In this document: piece after piece, positions 1-12,126 of the stretch | How the letters are laid out: each line of letters starts with the position of its first letter | Position numbering within the stretch: position 1 is the stretch's first letter | Source of the DNA: Hexactinellida sp. DTS-2022 | Taxonomy: Eukaryota > Porifera > Hexactinellida | Length of the DNA stretch: 64,000 nt | Assembly (NCBI GenBank): GCA_028753945.1 | Contig: JAPNXP010000014.1 | Location: 1,116,001-1,180,000, forward strand | Direction of reading: 5' to 3' | The notes under the pieces: generated by a model | Told to the model about the DNA's origin: nothing | The model's database searches: none | Seen by the model: only the letters and a program-made list of their open reading frames with translations | Program-made: the position numbers and the translations under genes

Positions 1-569
1 ATCAAATTATACGAGACATCCATTGCACCTCTGGAAATAGTGTGAGCTGATGCAAGATACCCATATTATTCAAATTTCGCGAGAAAACCTATAACAAAAC
101 GTCAGTTGAATTAATGAAACAGGATAAAACAAAATAATATGCTGTACTAGGTGAGAACGCGCCTTATGAAGAATACACACCAATGTATCCTATACAAAAT
201 AAATTGGAATTTCTGCAAAAAGCTATGCCATCAAAAGAATTCCCTGCGCATAACGATAGCCTGGTGCCGTACGATGGAAGAGACGTAGCACGGGAGATAT
301 TCCGGCCTGGTGCGGGTGGCGAGACTGGCGTAGGTGGGTCGGAGGTGGCGCATTTGTAGCGAGCTGGGGCTCTGCTTGCGTGGCTTCCAGAGGTTGGCCG
401 CGCATGGAAAGTAACATATGTCGACAAACGTGGTGATCAGGCTGACCGCTGTCTTTTCCCATTCCCCTGCCGAATTGAATTATGTAGCTCTTCCAGTTCC
501 TCAAACAATGGTGAACAAACAAACAAACAAACAAACAAAAACACATTGTGATTTAATATATAAGATAGA
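1..569 (-). mobile_element. Helitron-like element, 5' end (partial)
   Basis: Read on the minus strand, the sequence begins at 569 with TCTATCTTATATATTAAATC followed by a TTTG-repeat tract. This is the same opening seen in the better-preserved Helitron-like copies elsewhere in the window (5'-TC, then a TATATTAAA box, then a GTTTGTTTGT tract). The base just before it on that strand is A, as expected for insertion between A and T. The rest of the element runs toward, and possibly beyond, the window start; no 3' end is visible. Short open frames here are AT/GC-biased repeat sequence and I do not regard them as genes. Confidence 0.4.
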
Positions 570-782
570 TCGAATATGGCCTTTCTAAAACTTGAGTAGA
601 TCTGTGAATTTAATTAATCAATTTGAGTAAATGTGGAATTTTTCGACAAAACTAGAGAAATGGAATTAATTTATAAAACTTGAGTAGATCTAGTTTAATA
701 TTTGAGTATCAGTAAAAGTTTAGTATATTTGGAAATTTTGAAAAAGCTTTACTATATTTTTGGAATTTACCATATTAAATAA

Positions 783-966
783 GAGCATCCTTATATGTAG
801 ACGATCTATTTCTAGACGGTCTATAAAAGCCCATACAAATAAGCCAAAATTTTGTAGACTGTCTATAAATTCTGTAGAACACTTGCCCTGCTTTTTTATG
901 GGTAATACTAATGTATATGTAAGAAAACCTGGTCTAGAAATAGACGGTCTACATATAAGATATCTC
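783..966. mobile_element. 184-bp MITE with 9-bp target duplication
   Basis: Terminal inverted repeats of about 35 bp start GAGCATCCTTATATGTAGAC on the left and end with the matching complement at 966. The element is flanked on both sides by ATTAAATAA (774-782 and 967-975), an exact 9-bp duplication. A 9-bp duplication is typical of Mutator-like elements, so this is probably a non-autonomous MULE relative; the terminal sequence alone does not name a family. It has no coding capacity. Confidence 0.75.
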
Positions 967-1373
967 ATTAAATAATTATAGTATGTATAGACAATGGATT
1001 ATTGCAAACTAAATTAGTAAAAATCTAAACACTGTAGTGTAATAATGGAGGAACTACCTTATTATAGGAAATTAACTCGTCATGAAATTAAAAAGACGAA
1101 AATTAACGCTCCATGTAATTAACGCGAATTAGAGCAATTAGCATTAATTTCATGGCGCGTTTTGCCCATTGTCAAAAATAAATTGTACCCAAAAGAATAT
1201 TCACGATGAAATATCAATGCGACTAAAATCAGTAAAGCATATGTATAAACCAATTTAAACAAGCAGAAAGGGATTAGACTAAAGGAAAACTTCACAGTAT
1301 AACATGTAGAAAATAGATAGAACTACAAGCTAAAGAATTCAATTCAGTTAAAAGAAAGGAAGAAAAGAAGGAA
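967..1373. other. 3' flank of NHL gene A, no gene seen
   Basis: AT-rich non-coding DNA. The part from about 1020 to 1373 is closely similar to 9290-9553, the flank downstream of NHL copy A', so the A/A' duplication included downstream DNA. I see no coding region. Confidence 0.6.
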
Positions 1374-2592
1374 TCAAAACATCTGTAGACAGTTCTTAAC
1401 AGCTTGAGTAACTACAATGACTCTTCCTTCTTTATCCACTGTAATACCTGCAGGATTGTTAGAGGTAGATATTGTATGAATCTTCTGGAATTGAGGGCTG
1501 AAAATATGAATGGAGTTAGAGCTACGATCTGAAATGAGAATATTATCAGTTTTGTCAACGAAAGAAGCAGAATGGATTATTAACTTCCATTGCTTTGCCT
1601 AGAGATATAACACTCTTCTCTAGAATGTGATTATAGCTGTAGAGATGGAGACAAGGATTAGATACATCGAGAACATAAATGTATTCTTTGGAGAGTTTAA
1701 CATCACGAGGGTATTTGAGTGCATCTTTTCCAAACTGCGACTTGAAAGATAAATCACTATTGAGTATCTGAAGACGATTATTATTAAAATCGCAAATGTA
1801 AATGTCTCCATTAGAAACATCAATTGTTAGACCAAAAGGAAAGTCAAATTCTAACTCTCCTGTTTCCTGTTTACCGATTCTAGAAACAAACTTCCCATTG
1901 AGTTGATAATTGAGAATACAGTTGTTACTTTGAGAAATAATAATTCTATCTCCACAAATAGCTACGCTTAATGGTAAGTTCATCTTTCCTTCACCTTCAT
2001 TGTCTCCAAATTTGAACAAATACTTGCCAGTACAATCGAATACTTTTACACAGTTATTAGATTGATCTGCTATGTAAATATTTCCTGTTTTCTCATCGAC
2101 TGTTACATCACGTGGCCTATCAAGTTGTTCCATTCTCTTTCCTTTCTCACAAACACTCACAAGAGGTTGTTTCTTGCTTTTATAGTCAATTCCACTTACC
2201 AACTTACCCAACTTGTTCAATTCAGCTAACATTTTGTTGCTGTCACACTCAAAACTAACCATTTTAGGTTCTATTGGAGTCTTAATTGCTTTGAGCTCTG
2301 TGTTTAGAATGGAAATAATGTTTTCATGAATAGACTTATTTGGAGAAGTTAGAAGTTGATTTTGAAGAAAAGATTTTGTTGTTTCAAGATCTCGTTTCTT
2401 TTCATTAACATTCTCCAATTCGCTTCTATAAGAGAGATAAGAAGCTAGAATATTATCCAACTCTCTCAATAGCTCACTTTCTCTTGCTTTCAAGCAATCA
2501 GTTAATTCAACAAATTTATTTCTAATATTCTCTCCCATTCGATGTAATTCTAACTCGTAGTTATCTTCACTCAATGGATTAACAGTAGCCAT
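1374..2592 (-). pseudogene. Coiled-coil / NHL-repeat protein, copy A (one frameshift)
   Basis: Begins MATVNPLSEDNYELEL at 2592. Residues 1 to about 130 are charged and probably coiled-coil (leucine/glutamate-rich, with ELLRELDNILASYLSYR), followed by about five NHL repeats with the usual GNIYIADQSNNCVKVF-type signature, giving a predicted beta-propeller. The architecture resembles TRIM-NHL proteins without the RING and B-box. NHL propellers bind protein or RNA; no enzymatic role is implied. The frame breaks near 1562, where this copy has one extra A (CGAAAG instead of CGAAG in copy A''). Shifting frame there continues the last repeat to a stop at 1374-1376 ending CLQMF. Copies A' (9.6-10.8 kb) and A'' (19.9-21.1 kb) are close paralogues. 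It is either a recent pseudogene or carries a sequencing error. Confidence 0.8.
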
Positions 2593-2863
2593 TCGTAAAC
2601 CTTAGGAAATATAGAGATAGTTTTCTGAAATTAAAATTAATATATTTTAAGTTCATATGCTATAAGATCATCCTATTTAGCACGTATTGAAACCTAATCT
2701 GTTTCTTATCAGTTAGATATCGACCTTATCTATAGAAGGAAATAATAATTTCTTTAAAAAGCTCAACTATTTATTATGGTTAATAGTAACTTAATACACA
2801 AAAAATATATGCAGGGAAATATATATAGTATCTACAAATAATTACAAACATCTAAATTAGCAT

Positions 2864-3611
2864 TTAGAATATCTGCAGACAGTCCTTATCAGCCTGATTA
2901 ACTGCAATAACTCTCCCCATATTGTCAACAGATAATCCCATTGGATGCTTTGGTACTACAGTCCTATGTACTAACTCGAACTGTTGATTGAAAATCAATA
3001 CTGCATTTGCATCTACGTCAGATACCAAAAGATTATTCGGGTTGTCGAGGTAGAAACAGGATGAATCGATTATTTGCATTCCAGGTCCTCTTGAGAGAAC
3101 ATTTGTTTGTAGTTGGTAGTGTAGTTGAATAGATGGACACATGGATATGAGACATCTAGGACATAAATAGAATCTTTTGACAATTTGACGTCACGAGGTG
3201 AAATAAGATATGAATTACCAGATTGTGATTAAAATGTGTAATCATTCGCGAGTACTTTCACACGATTATTGTTGCAGTCACAAACGTAAATATCTCCATT
3301 TGTCTCATCAAATGCTATTCCGGAAGGAAAATTATATTCACTCTCGCCTTTTCCATTTCTACCAAAGTTAAACAGAAAATTGCCTTCAATATAATAAACT
3401 AAAATTAAATTAGGTTTCCAAACAAAGGTTTTGCGTTATAACTGTACGATTGCCGTAAATAGCTATTCCTCGTGGATAACTCATCTTTTTTCACCTTCTA
3501 TACCATTTAAAATCACTAAATTTATCAAAAACTTTAATACAGTTATTTAATTGGTTCGCAATGTAAATGTTTCCATTAACTTTATCAACAGAGATACCAT
3601 GAGAACTACAT
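2864..3611 (-). pseudogene. NHL-repeat gene remnant, copy B
   Basis: Minus-strand fragments of an NHL propeller ending KDCLQIF at 2864, with an open stretch to 3142 and further recognisable repeats in other frames up to about 3611 (for example codons for YVCDCNNNRVKV near 3270). Several frameshifts are present. Around 3612 the similarity to copy B' (21.4-22.2 kb) stops abruptly and unrelated sequence starting CAGTAGAACCTCGTTACAT follows, so the 5' half with the coiled coil is missing. Non-functional as it stands. Confidence 0.75.
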
Positions 3612-5051
3612 ACAGTAGAACCTCGTTACATAATTTTTTCAAGTCACTCCTGAATATTTACTTTCCATTATTTTTATTTTGGCTTTTTCGTTTATCCTAC
3701 TTGCTATACTTTTAGCTCATTAATTAACCATAGAAGAGACAATGAAATTCCAAAAAATTCGTCTTGATGGACTCTTTCAAAAAGCTGGATTTGTTATCGA
3801 ATTCAATAATCTAGCAGAAGCTATCAATAATGACCCAGAAATGTTTTGAGGCTGATAGCGATATTGACGAACTTTGGGTGAATAGTAGTACAACATTCAG
3901 TTGATAAATATACATAAATTATAGGACCTAAATCTTCTGGATATTTTGTTGATATTAGGTGTTATAAATCTATCAATATTCAATGGATATCCATGGATAT
4001 ACACAAAAAAGGTCTGGATATGGATATGGATATGGATGCGATTTTTTATCTCCACGGCAAACCTGTAAAAATCCCTGTACTGTACAGGGAGCTAATAACT
4101 GTAAGAGCCTTTTTATACAATTCTGGCATGAAGGTACTCTATTGAATACTTGTTGTTTCTAACAATAAATTATTAATAATGTAGGGGTAAGGGTTTTGTA
4201 CAGAGTTGAAAAATGACTAACACAATCACAATTCTCTTGGCGTATAAATCCTGATTTGGAAAAAAAAGCCTATTAATGAGTAAACAAGTAAAACAACAAC
4301 AACAACAAATATTCATATCATAAACTTTCAAATGTGAAAGTCGTATTTAGCATACTTAATCGATTATCTATTATAACATTATAAATCTCAATTATAAATA
4401 TAGACAGTATTCTATAAATGAATAATATCAGACACTATAACAAAGTAAATTTTTGCCTACAGATCGTCACAACAAATAACATTGTAAGTTGTAACTATGC
4501 CAAGCATTTAACAAAATATTCAAATAAAATAAGGGATGCTTCCCTCATAAAGTTACATAGAATATTTATTGAGATTTTGAAGTCCTTATACCTACCAATT
4601 TACCAACCGTACAGGGATTTAACCATTTTGGTTGTTCTGTACCGGAGAATTATCACAAGGAGTTTGGCCAATTTACAGGGGAAATTCGAGCAACGATATG
4701 ACTCAACTAGGTTGGCAGGTAGGTTCATTAGGTATGTGGCCCTGACCCCTGGATACCCACATAAAGTCCAGCACTGTAATAGTGCAAATTCTTAAAGAAA
4801 CTAAATACAAAAAGAGAAAACTGATTAATTCTTGAGAAATATCAAAAAGTATCCGCGAATAAAGTAAATAAAAAATTAATTACATGAGGTATAGAAATAT
4901 ATTAATAAATTAATTTCAGGATAATCTAGCAACGTCTGGTATCCTAGAATTAGATTAACAGAAGGACATTTGTATCTTCCGAAAGAGTTAACAATTAGAA
5001 TTCATATGACGCATGTATGCAGATGACGAATATAGCTAGCTTTATAGGTCG
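3612..5051. repeat. Duplicated non-coding spacer between NHL copies B and C
   Basis: This spacer is matched by 22620-24000 in the second NHL cluster, including the (CAA)n tract near 4285, the GGATATGGATATGGATG block near 4020 and the segment 4590-4765. The last contains ACCAACCGTACAGGGATTTAACCA and AGGTTGGCAGGTA, ends of the transposon family that is complete at 60988-61360. The 125-codon plus-strand open frame at 4418 runs through this repeat and I do not consider it a gene. Confidence 0.6.
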
Positions 5052-6272
5052 TCAGAAAATGAGAATACGGTGGTTGTACTCTACAACAATGATTCTTCCA
5101 TTGGAATCAATAGTAACTCCTCTAGGACTAGAAATTTGTTCATTAATTTGGAAAAGTAAGGTAGATTCCTTATCAAAAATATATATACATTTGTTGCCAT
5201 AATCTGAGATAATAAAGTTGCCAGCTCCATCTAACTTGAATGCAAAGGGGCGGCTTAAGTGTTTGGATATCGAGGTAGTAATAGTGTTCTGCAGATATTG
5301 GTAGTTGTAATTGAAAATGTATAAGAAAGGATTTTGATGAGATAAGACGTAAATATTATCTTTGGTAAGCTGTATGCCAGAAGGATAGTTAATTATGGTA
5401 TTACCAAACTGTGATTTGAATGAATAATCTTTGGAGAATATTTGGATTCTCTTGTTGGAAAAATCGCAAACATAAATATCATCATCAGATTCACTAATAG
5501 CAATGCCACGAGGGCTTTTGAATTGTCCATCTCCACTACCTTGTGTTCCTATTTGTTTCAATAAAGTTCCATTCATATAAAATACTGAGAAACATCCAAG
5601 TTCATATTGAGTGACAAACACTTTCTCTTTAGAGATTGCAATACAGATAGGTCTTTTAATCGCTCCAAAATTAGACAAATAATTAAAATCTTTGTCATAG
5701 ATTTTTACTCTATTGTTCGACTGATCGGCAACATAAATATTACCATTTCTATTGTCTACTTCAACTCCCCATGGACTATTAAACTGTCCCACACTATTAC
5801 CTGCTACATCTCCTATACTCACAACTGGTCTCACTTTATCTTTATACCTCACTACAGGCAGACATGAGTCGGTTGAGTTAACAACAGTAATATTACCGAA
5901 ACATTTGATAGTATCCAATAGTGTATTATCGAATTCAAATAAGATACGTTTTGAACTAAATTCATTCTGTATTTCTTTCTGTTTCTTCTGTATTGCTTCT
6001 ATGAATAAACTCTGAGTATCTTTGAGGTCTCCAGCTGAGAGAATATTTTCCTGATTAAATTTCAATGCTCTGTCAAGTTCAATTATAGAATCCTCTTTTT
6101 TCAATTTCCCTTTTTGGTAATTGTAATTTATTTCTTCTAACTTTCTCAAAAGTTCTTTCTTTCTTTCCTTCAAACAATCAATCTATTGATTGAATTGAGT
6201 TTCTATATCGGATTTAATTTGAACCAATTGAGACTCAAAACTGTTAGCCTCAGGAATACTGGCTGTTGCCAT
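5052..6272 (-). pseudogene. Coiled-coil / NHL-repeat protein, copy C (nonsense codon)
   Basis: The ancestral start MATASIPEANSFESQL lies at 6272. The frame is stopped by TAG at 6183-6185, where copy C' (24.0-25.2 kb) has TTG, and then stays open for 370 codons to 5052. The N-terminal 140 residues are lysine/glutamate-rich coiled coil. They are followed by five or six NHL repeats (GNIYVADQSNNRVKIYD, DDIYVCDFSNKRIQIFS and others) ending NHRILIF. Translation from a downstream codon could in principle make a protein lacking the first 33 residues. It is a different subfamily from copies A/A'/A''. The C-terminal repeats are complete here but interrupted in C', so the two copies carry complementary lesions. 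Confidence 0.82.
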
Positions 6273-6599
6273 CTAATTATATTTCCCTTTACTTAGCTAC
6301 AAATACAGAACTGAAAAACAATGCTATAATTCAGTAAAAAGAATTCTTATCCAGCGATCACGGGCGTTACTATTATTTCCTACATACTATTGATTGTTGT
6401 TCTCTGTATATATGAAGCTAATCGGTGGAGGGGTAATAATTGGAAGTTTAGTAGTAAAGCCGATTTTTAAACTAAATTATATATTGATGTTCTTGTGTGT
6501 TAAAATTATTTAATTGTTAAACTATCCATAAAGCAATTGTATCAAAAGCGGAAGTGATGAAAGAACTGATAGACAGAGAACACTTTTTCTGACGGTACC

Positions 6600-7200
6600 A
6601 GGTAATTAAAACCACAAGGGTGTATGTTTGTATGTGTGTATTATTTATACTGTATTGCTTTTAATAAGCGCCCGGAGATTATTTTTTCGTGGATTCTGAT
6701 GGTTCTCAGCGACAATATACTACAGACCGTAGTTGTCAAATTAATGTAATTACACTCCAGTTATCAACTAATTTGTTTTAATTTTACAAACGAATGCCAT
6801 TTGTATAGACCTGGCGCTTATTCGAAGCAATACGGTATATTTGATTGTATGTTCCCAGTCGATACGGTTTCCAAATTTGATATTTGGCATTCAAGTGTAA
6901 CTTTTTGCGGTCTTCAAAAAGTTGAAGCTTCCAATAATAATTTTCCGATTCTCACAAAGTTATGACGTCATTATCACATTTTGATAAGCGACATTAATTA
7001 ATTAATCGCACTTAGTTCGTAAACTCTATGCTATGCCGAGTCTATGAGATAAAATCTGAATTTTAATAAAACATGTACAATAATCATGCGGACATGTTGG
7101 TTAAACCAGATTAAACCGCATTACTCATTACCGCATATGTAATAATTAAATCAGTAAATTTAACATTGTAAAATTTATCCCTACTTACCTTATTATAAGA
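6600..7200 (+). mobile_element. Degenerate Helitron copy
   Basis: The stretch from about 6870 to 7170 matches the interior of the canonical Helitron at 50531-51040 read in the opposite direction: a TATGACGTCATTATCACATTT box, then GAGATAAAATCTGAATTTTA and ATCATGCGGACATGTTGG in the same order. The 5' TC and 3' CTAG ends are not convincingly preserved. No coding capacity. Confidence 0.5.
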
Positions 7201-7424
7201 AATTAATGCTTCATGAAATTTATGCGAATTGTCAATTTCCCTCGGTTAATTGCCTTGAGCGTTAATTTCCAACAAATTTATACAAGGAATGGGAAAACTT
7301 CCAATCTATATATTTATCAAAGCCGGATGGCCATATTTAGGGATTACTTACGCAATTACAAATGCCCGAAATGGAGATTCCTTAATCTAGATCCTTACAA
7401 GGACATATTTACCTTATTTATATA

Positions 7425-7700
7425 TTTTTATTTTAGCAGGGTTTCATACAGAGTACACTTACGTTATTTATATTATTACTTTGAGTGACCTTCAAAGTTC
7501 ACCACAAAACAATTTCGTAGCTGGGCGAAGGGGTGAAGTTATTATATCCAAACGAGAGTATTCCCATACAGTCAATTCGCTGGGCGATCGGAGAAGAAAC
7601 AGCGGACACTACAAGCTTCTTAATGGAATATTGTAACCCAGTCAATATTCGTGAAGTATTTAACGACGTTGGTAGTGGAACATAAACCTTTCTGAAAGTG
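7425..7700 (-). mobile_element. DIRS-type element fragment
   Basis: Sequence from about 7480 to 7600 (CTTTGAGTGACCTTCAAAGT, then ACAATTTCGTAGCTGGGCGA) is nearly the same as 15957-16050, the 3' edge of the DIRS element. It is a short stray copy of that end with no usable open frame. Confidence 0.5.
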
Positions 7701-7832
7701 GTATTTGGATTATGAATTTAGAATATATTTGACAGTTGACCCCCAAGCGCTTCCCACGGCGTCCATAATTATAAGGTCCAATCCTGGGCATTGCACCCCC
7801 CAGATATTTTGTGCTGATCCATCCCTGTATAT

Positions 7833-8071
7833 CAGGGGTTCTTAACCTTTTTATGTAATTTCCCCTTTTGGCCTGTTCACTCTACCCTATTTCCCCCTTC
7901 ATTTGTATAAGGAAAAAAGTAGCCATGTCAGTACTTTTGAAATGACCTATGTAGATAAAATATATGGTTTGTAATATTTTATTTAATTAAGTTTTATTAT
8001 TATTATTAATTTTGTCTAAATTGATTTCCCCCTTATATTCCTGAAATTTCCCCCCAGGTTAAGAACTCCTG
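7833..8071. mobile_element. hAT-type MITE with exact 8-bp target duplication
   Basis: Ends are CAGGGGTTCTTAACC and GGTTAAGAACTCCTG. The element is flanked by CTGTATAT at 7825-7832 and 8072-8079, an exact 8-bp duplication diagnostic of hAT transposons. The interior is non-coding. Confidence 0.85.
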
Positions 8072-8079
8072 CTGTATAT

Positions 8080-8579
8080 GATAGCAGTGATTGTCCTATT
8101 ATGTACACTAGTCAATTGCCCGTCGCTTTGCTGACGTAATATGGAAATATTTTCATGATACATTTGATATGGATATTATATAGCGGGAATATATACTAAG
8201 AGGTGGCCTATGTACAGATTACTGATAACTTATATATATCAGTCATTATCGCAAGCCCACCTACAAAACCTCTTTGTATACTACATTTCGGGTTTATTTT
8301 ACATTAGTGCTCCCTATCTGAGACATTTTCAGCTGCGAGAACTTCAGGATGAAGGCGTCTCTTTTTCTGATTATTTCTATTGGAGGCATTATCTGCTCGC
8401 GAACTTCGGGATTATGGCGTGTTTTTCTTTTCAACATTTTATTGCGTCATAAACGCTTTATGGCACACGTTGCCTTAGGTCTATGTTGTATTTTCGATGA
8501 GTTGCCCGGATTTGTAAAAACTTCCATTAAATATTTAACAAATTTGAAAATGATTTTGTTTCCATATGTGGTATTTATT
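8080..8579. other. No gene seen
   Basis: AT-rich DNA with short overlapping open frames of odd composition (8210-8609) that resemble no protein I know. Part of it probably belongs to the Helitron-like element whose 5' end is at 8784. Confidence 0.4.
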
Positions 8580-8736
8580 CAAAAAATGAATGTCAACAAT
8601 GCATATTAGGAGATAAATATTAGTGGTTGAATTGGGCCAATCAAAATGCGATAAGCAGTATCAAAAAAAATGAATGTCAACAATCCATATTAGGAGATAA
8701 ATATTAGTGGTTGGATTGGGCCAATCAAAATGCGAT
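8580..8736. repeat. Imperfect tandem duplication, about 80 bp x 2
   Basis: The unit AAAAAATGAATGTCAACAAT ... GGGCCAATCAAAATGCGAT occurs twice in direct orientation (about 8580-8653 and 8664-8736), separated by AAGCAGTATC. The copies differ at only a few bases, so the duplication is recent. Confidence 0.75.
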
Positions 8737-8784
8737 TTGAGATCGGTTTCGGACACACAGACACTGCTCTATTAATAGTATAGA
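8737..8784 (-). mobile_element. Helitron-like 5' terminus
   Basis: Minus strand from 8784 reads TCTATACTATTAATAGAGCA then a TGTCTGTGTG tract. This matches the 5' end of the complete Helitron at 50531-51040 (TCTATACTATTAAAAC), again preceded by A. The 3' end was not found, so the element length is unknown. Confidence 0.45.
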
Positions 8785-9553
8785 TTATTAGAGCATCGAA
8801 ATGTATTATCATTGAATAGGAAGTTGATGACGGGCAATCAATTGGATCCATTGAGTAAGCTGTAACTATATTTCTTCTCGAGATATGACCTCAATCATTC
8901 AAATCACGTTTCCATAGCAACAGAGGAATGTGTCAACATTCCATAATTGATTCTGAGATATTTATATAAAATTACTCCTATATGGGTTAGTCAAAGCGAT
9001 TTGTTTGAAAAAGCGAAATTGAACATTGTAAATGAGTTCAAAGTTTTGGCATATTTCAATTTTAGCCTATTAGACAAAACGGTGACGTAATTTCGACATA
9101 AGTGCTAACTCAAAAATATGCGTCGTGTACATGACTACCTTTATAAAAACAATTCATAAGTAGAAGCCCCCTAGAATACTTATTTCGAAGAATAATTGCA
9201 TTGCTTATATTTAGTTACTATACTAACCAATCCCTGGTCCAGAAATTTGAGTGTGTGCCATTGCCTTATGTATAGAATGCTATGTGCAAACTTAATTAGT
9301 AAAAATCAAAACACAGTTGTAGTGTAATAATGGAGGAACTATCTTGCCCATTGTCAAAAATAAATTATACCGGAAAGAATATTCACGATTAAATATCAAT
9401 GCGACTAAAATCAGTAAAAGCTTATGTATGAACCAATTTAAACACGCAGAAAGGGATTAGACTAAAGGAAAACTTCACAGTACAACATGTAGAAAATAGA
9501 TAGAACTACAAGCTAAATAATTCAATTCAGTTTATAGAAAGGAGAAAAGTAGG
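8785..9553. other. Intergenic, no gene seen
   Basis: No coding signal. From about 9290 onward it is the duplicated downstream flank of the NHL A-type genes (compare 1020-1373). Confidence 0.5.
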
Positions 9554-9555
9554 AA

Positions 9556-10787
9556 TTAAAATATCTGTATACAGTTCTCAATAGCTTGAGTAACTACAAT
9601 GACTCTTCCTTCTTTATCCACTGTAATACCTGTAGGATTGTTAGAGGTAGATATTGTATGAATCTTCTGGAATTGAGGGCTGAAAATATGAATAGAGTTC
9701 GAAATGTAATCCGAAATGAGAATATTATAAGTGTGGTCAATGAAGAATAAACAAGGAGTAATAACTTCCATTCCTTGGCCTCGAGATATAACACACTTCT
9801 GTAGAATGTGATTATAGTTGTAGAGATGGAGACAAGGATTAGATGAATCGAGAACATAAATGTATTCTTTGGAGAGTTTAACATCACGAGGGTATTTGAG
9901 TGTTTCTTTTCCAAACTGAGACTTGAAAGATAAATCACTATTGAGTATCTGAAGACGATTATTATAAAAATCACAAATGTAAATGTCTCCATTAGACTCC
10001 TCAATCGTTATACCAAAAGGATTGTTAAATTCTAACTCTCCTGTTCCCAGTTTACTGATTCTAGAAACAAACTTCCCATTGAGTTGATAATTGAGAATAC
10101 AGTGGTTACCTTGAGAAATAATAATAATAATATCTCCACAAATAGCTACACCAATCGGGCAGAACAACTTTCCTTCTCCTTTATTGTCTCCAAATTTGAA
10201 CAAATACTTGCCAGTACTATCGAAAACTTTTACACAGTTATTCCATTGATCTGCTATGTAAATATTTCCTGTTTTATTATCAACAGTTACTCCAAGTGGA
10301 CTGTCAAGTTGTTCCATTCCATTTCCTTTCTCACAAACACTCACTAGAGGTTGGTTCTTGCTTTTATAGTCAATTCCACTTCTCACTTTCTCTACCAACT
10401 TACCCAACTTGTTCAATTCAGTAACATTTTGTTGCTGTCACACTCAAAACGAACCATTTTAGGTTCTATTGGAGTCTCAATTGATTTGAGTTCTGTGTTC
10501 AATTGTGAAATAATGTTTTCATGAATAGACTTATTTGGAGAAGTTAGAAGTTGATTTTGAAGAAGAGATTTTGTTGTTTCAAGATCTCGTTTCTTTTCAT
10601 TAACTTTCTCCAATTCGCTTCTATAAGAGAGATAAGAAGCTAGAATATTATCCAACTCTCTCAACAGCTCACTTTCTCTAGCTTTCAAGCAATCAATTAA
10701 TTCAACAAACTTAGTTTTAATCTTCTCTCTCACTCGACTCAATTCCAACTCGTAGTTATCTTCTCTCAAAGGAATAGCAGTAGCCAT
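9556..10787 (-). pseudogene. Coiled-coil / NHL-repeat protein, copy A' (one frameshift)
   Basis: Starts MATAIPLREDNYELEL at 10787 with the same N-terminal coiled coil as copy A. The frame ends in ...SNKMLLN at 10413. A second frame overlapping by 4 bases (from 10416) carries the remaining 285 residues with about six NHL repeats to ...ENCIQIF at 9556. The cause is a single missing C (CAGTAAC where copy A has CAGCTAAC). Copy A'' at 20.7 kb has the identical one-base deletion, so it predates the duplication of A' and A''. Everything after the shift is intact, including the last NHL repeat lost from the frame in copy A. Read literally it is a pseudogene; ribosomal frameshifting is a less likely alternative. 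Confidence 0.8.
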
Positions 10788-11199
10788 TCGATAAATTAAT
10801 ATAATTCAGAGACAGTTTCTAAACATAGATTGAACTTATATTACAATAATAGACTCGACTATATATATAGTACTGTATAATAATATTATAGACATTAATC
10901 TGTATTCTACAGATAACAAGATTCAGCCATAAATTGTGGAAATCAGTATTATCTATTAAGTATTAATTTAAACGAGTCGCCGGATTAAGACCTAATTTAT
11001 TGTTGGAATAATACCTAAAACTTGGTAGCTTAGGAATAAGGCCCAAATAAGTTTGATTTGATAAGATTGTTTATCTTTGGATTACTTCAAACCTAAAATA
11101 TTAATGATTTCCACATAATATTGTCAATGGCTCATGTATAATGAATGTGACCAACAAGGTTCAGAGTGACTGGCGAATACAAATAAACCTAAATAAATA

Positions 11200-11301
11200 C
11201 AGTCAACTCCGCTTAATAGTGCCACCGGTTAATCGGTTTATCCGCTTAATCGGGTCAAAACTACTTGGTCCCGAGGTGGCTCTATTAAGCGGAGTTGACT
11301 G
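11200..11301. mobile_element. 102-bp pogo/Tigger-type MITE
   Basis: Inverted ends CAGTCAACTCCGCTTAATAG and CTATTAAGCGGAGTTGACTG match perfectly over 20 bp. The element is flanked by TA on both sides, the target duplication of Tc1/mariner/pogo transposons. Relatives lie at 43022-43195, 54068-54320 and 62077-62178. The open frame read through it at 11203-11391 is spurious. Confidence 0.85.
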
Positions 11302-11350
11302 TACTTTATAAATCAAAATATAAGATCTAAAAATCATCATTGAAAGACTT

Positions 11351-11570
11351 TCATAAGCCATTGATTTTCCCCCGGCAAATTGGGCACTCATGGTTCTGAG
11401 GATTCAATTTATTTGCACATCTTTCACAGAATCCAGCGTGGCAAAATCCACATGCATAAGTGCAAAATTATCTTTCCTTTTCTGGAGGCATACGTGGCAT
11501 CGTGATTCAATAGGTTCTTCATCACTGGATAAATCTGATTCTTCTATTTCTGAGTTTATTTGATCTGTTG
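11351..11570 (-). pseudogene. RING-type zinc-finger C-terminus, likely of MULE 1
   Basis: Minus strand encodes an acidic stretch (EIEESDLSSDEEPIESR), then CHVCLQKRKDNFAL. After a one-base frame change it continues CGFCHAGFCERC and HECPICRGKINGL before a stop at 11351. The cysteine/histidine spacing (C-x2-C ... C-x3-H-x3-C-x2-C ... C-x2-C) fits a RING, resembling the C-terminal MDM2-like type known from ubiquitin ligases. It lies 80 bp downstream of the MULE transposase on the same strand and inside the element's iteron ends, so I infer that it was the last exon of that transposon. It could instead be a captured host fragment. Confidence 0.55.
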
Positions 11571-12126
11571 ATGTACCTTAATATATTTTTGTTCTCGCTT
11601 CCTATTGTTAGGGAAATGCAATTTATACACTCAAAGGGGCTATATATCTTATTCAAATATTTTGTTTTGTATTTGGTTCGTAGGTCAGCATTAAACGAGT
11701 TATTAGTTTTGTCCCCCTAGTAGTTTCTAACCCATTATCCAACCTTTTGATTTCCAAATCATGATCTGATAATACGTTATTCATGACCGTCATGAATTTC
11801 CAGATGTTTGGATGGTTTGTTTTAATGCACGACTTTAACGGTTTGTGGTAGGATTCAGCCCCATTGTTTGTATTAATCTCGTAGTAAAATACAGATAAAC
11901 TTACACTCCCATCTATCCATGTTTTAGTAAAATATTTCTTAAAAGAATTAATAAGTTCCAATTCAAAACAATTTAACCCATTTGTCGGTAGATTTATAGT
12001 TGAACGAGCCCTTCGGTCTCGGTCGCTTTGCGACGGATCGGTGCTACGCACCTCAAGTTAACGGCCGTATGCGGCCTTACTCCGCACCATTTCTTCCATG
12101 GAAAATGGCAGAAAGGGACTTATATA

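Noticed and set aside
164..546. Overlapping minus-strand open frames of 87 and 107 codons near the window start
   Set aside because: They read through the Helitron 5' tract ((TTTG)n gives CLFVCLF) and have no conserved domain.
4418..4795. 125-codon plus-strand ORF
   Set aside because: Lies in duplicated non-coding spacer and transposon fragments; its counterpart at 23.4 kb is disrupted.
8210..8609. Two overlapping ORFs (80 and 86 codons) with hydrophobic stretches
   Set aside because: No family resemblance, no splice context, adjacent to a repeat duplication; AT-rich chance frames.
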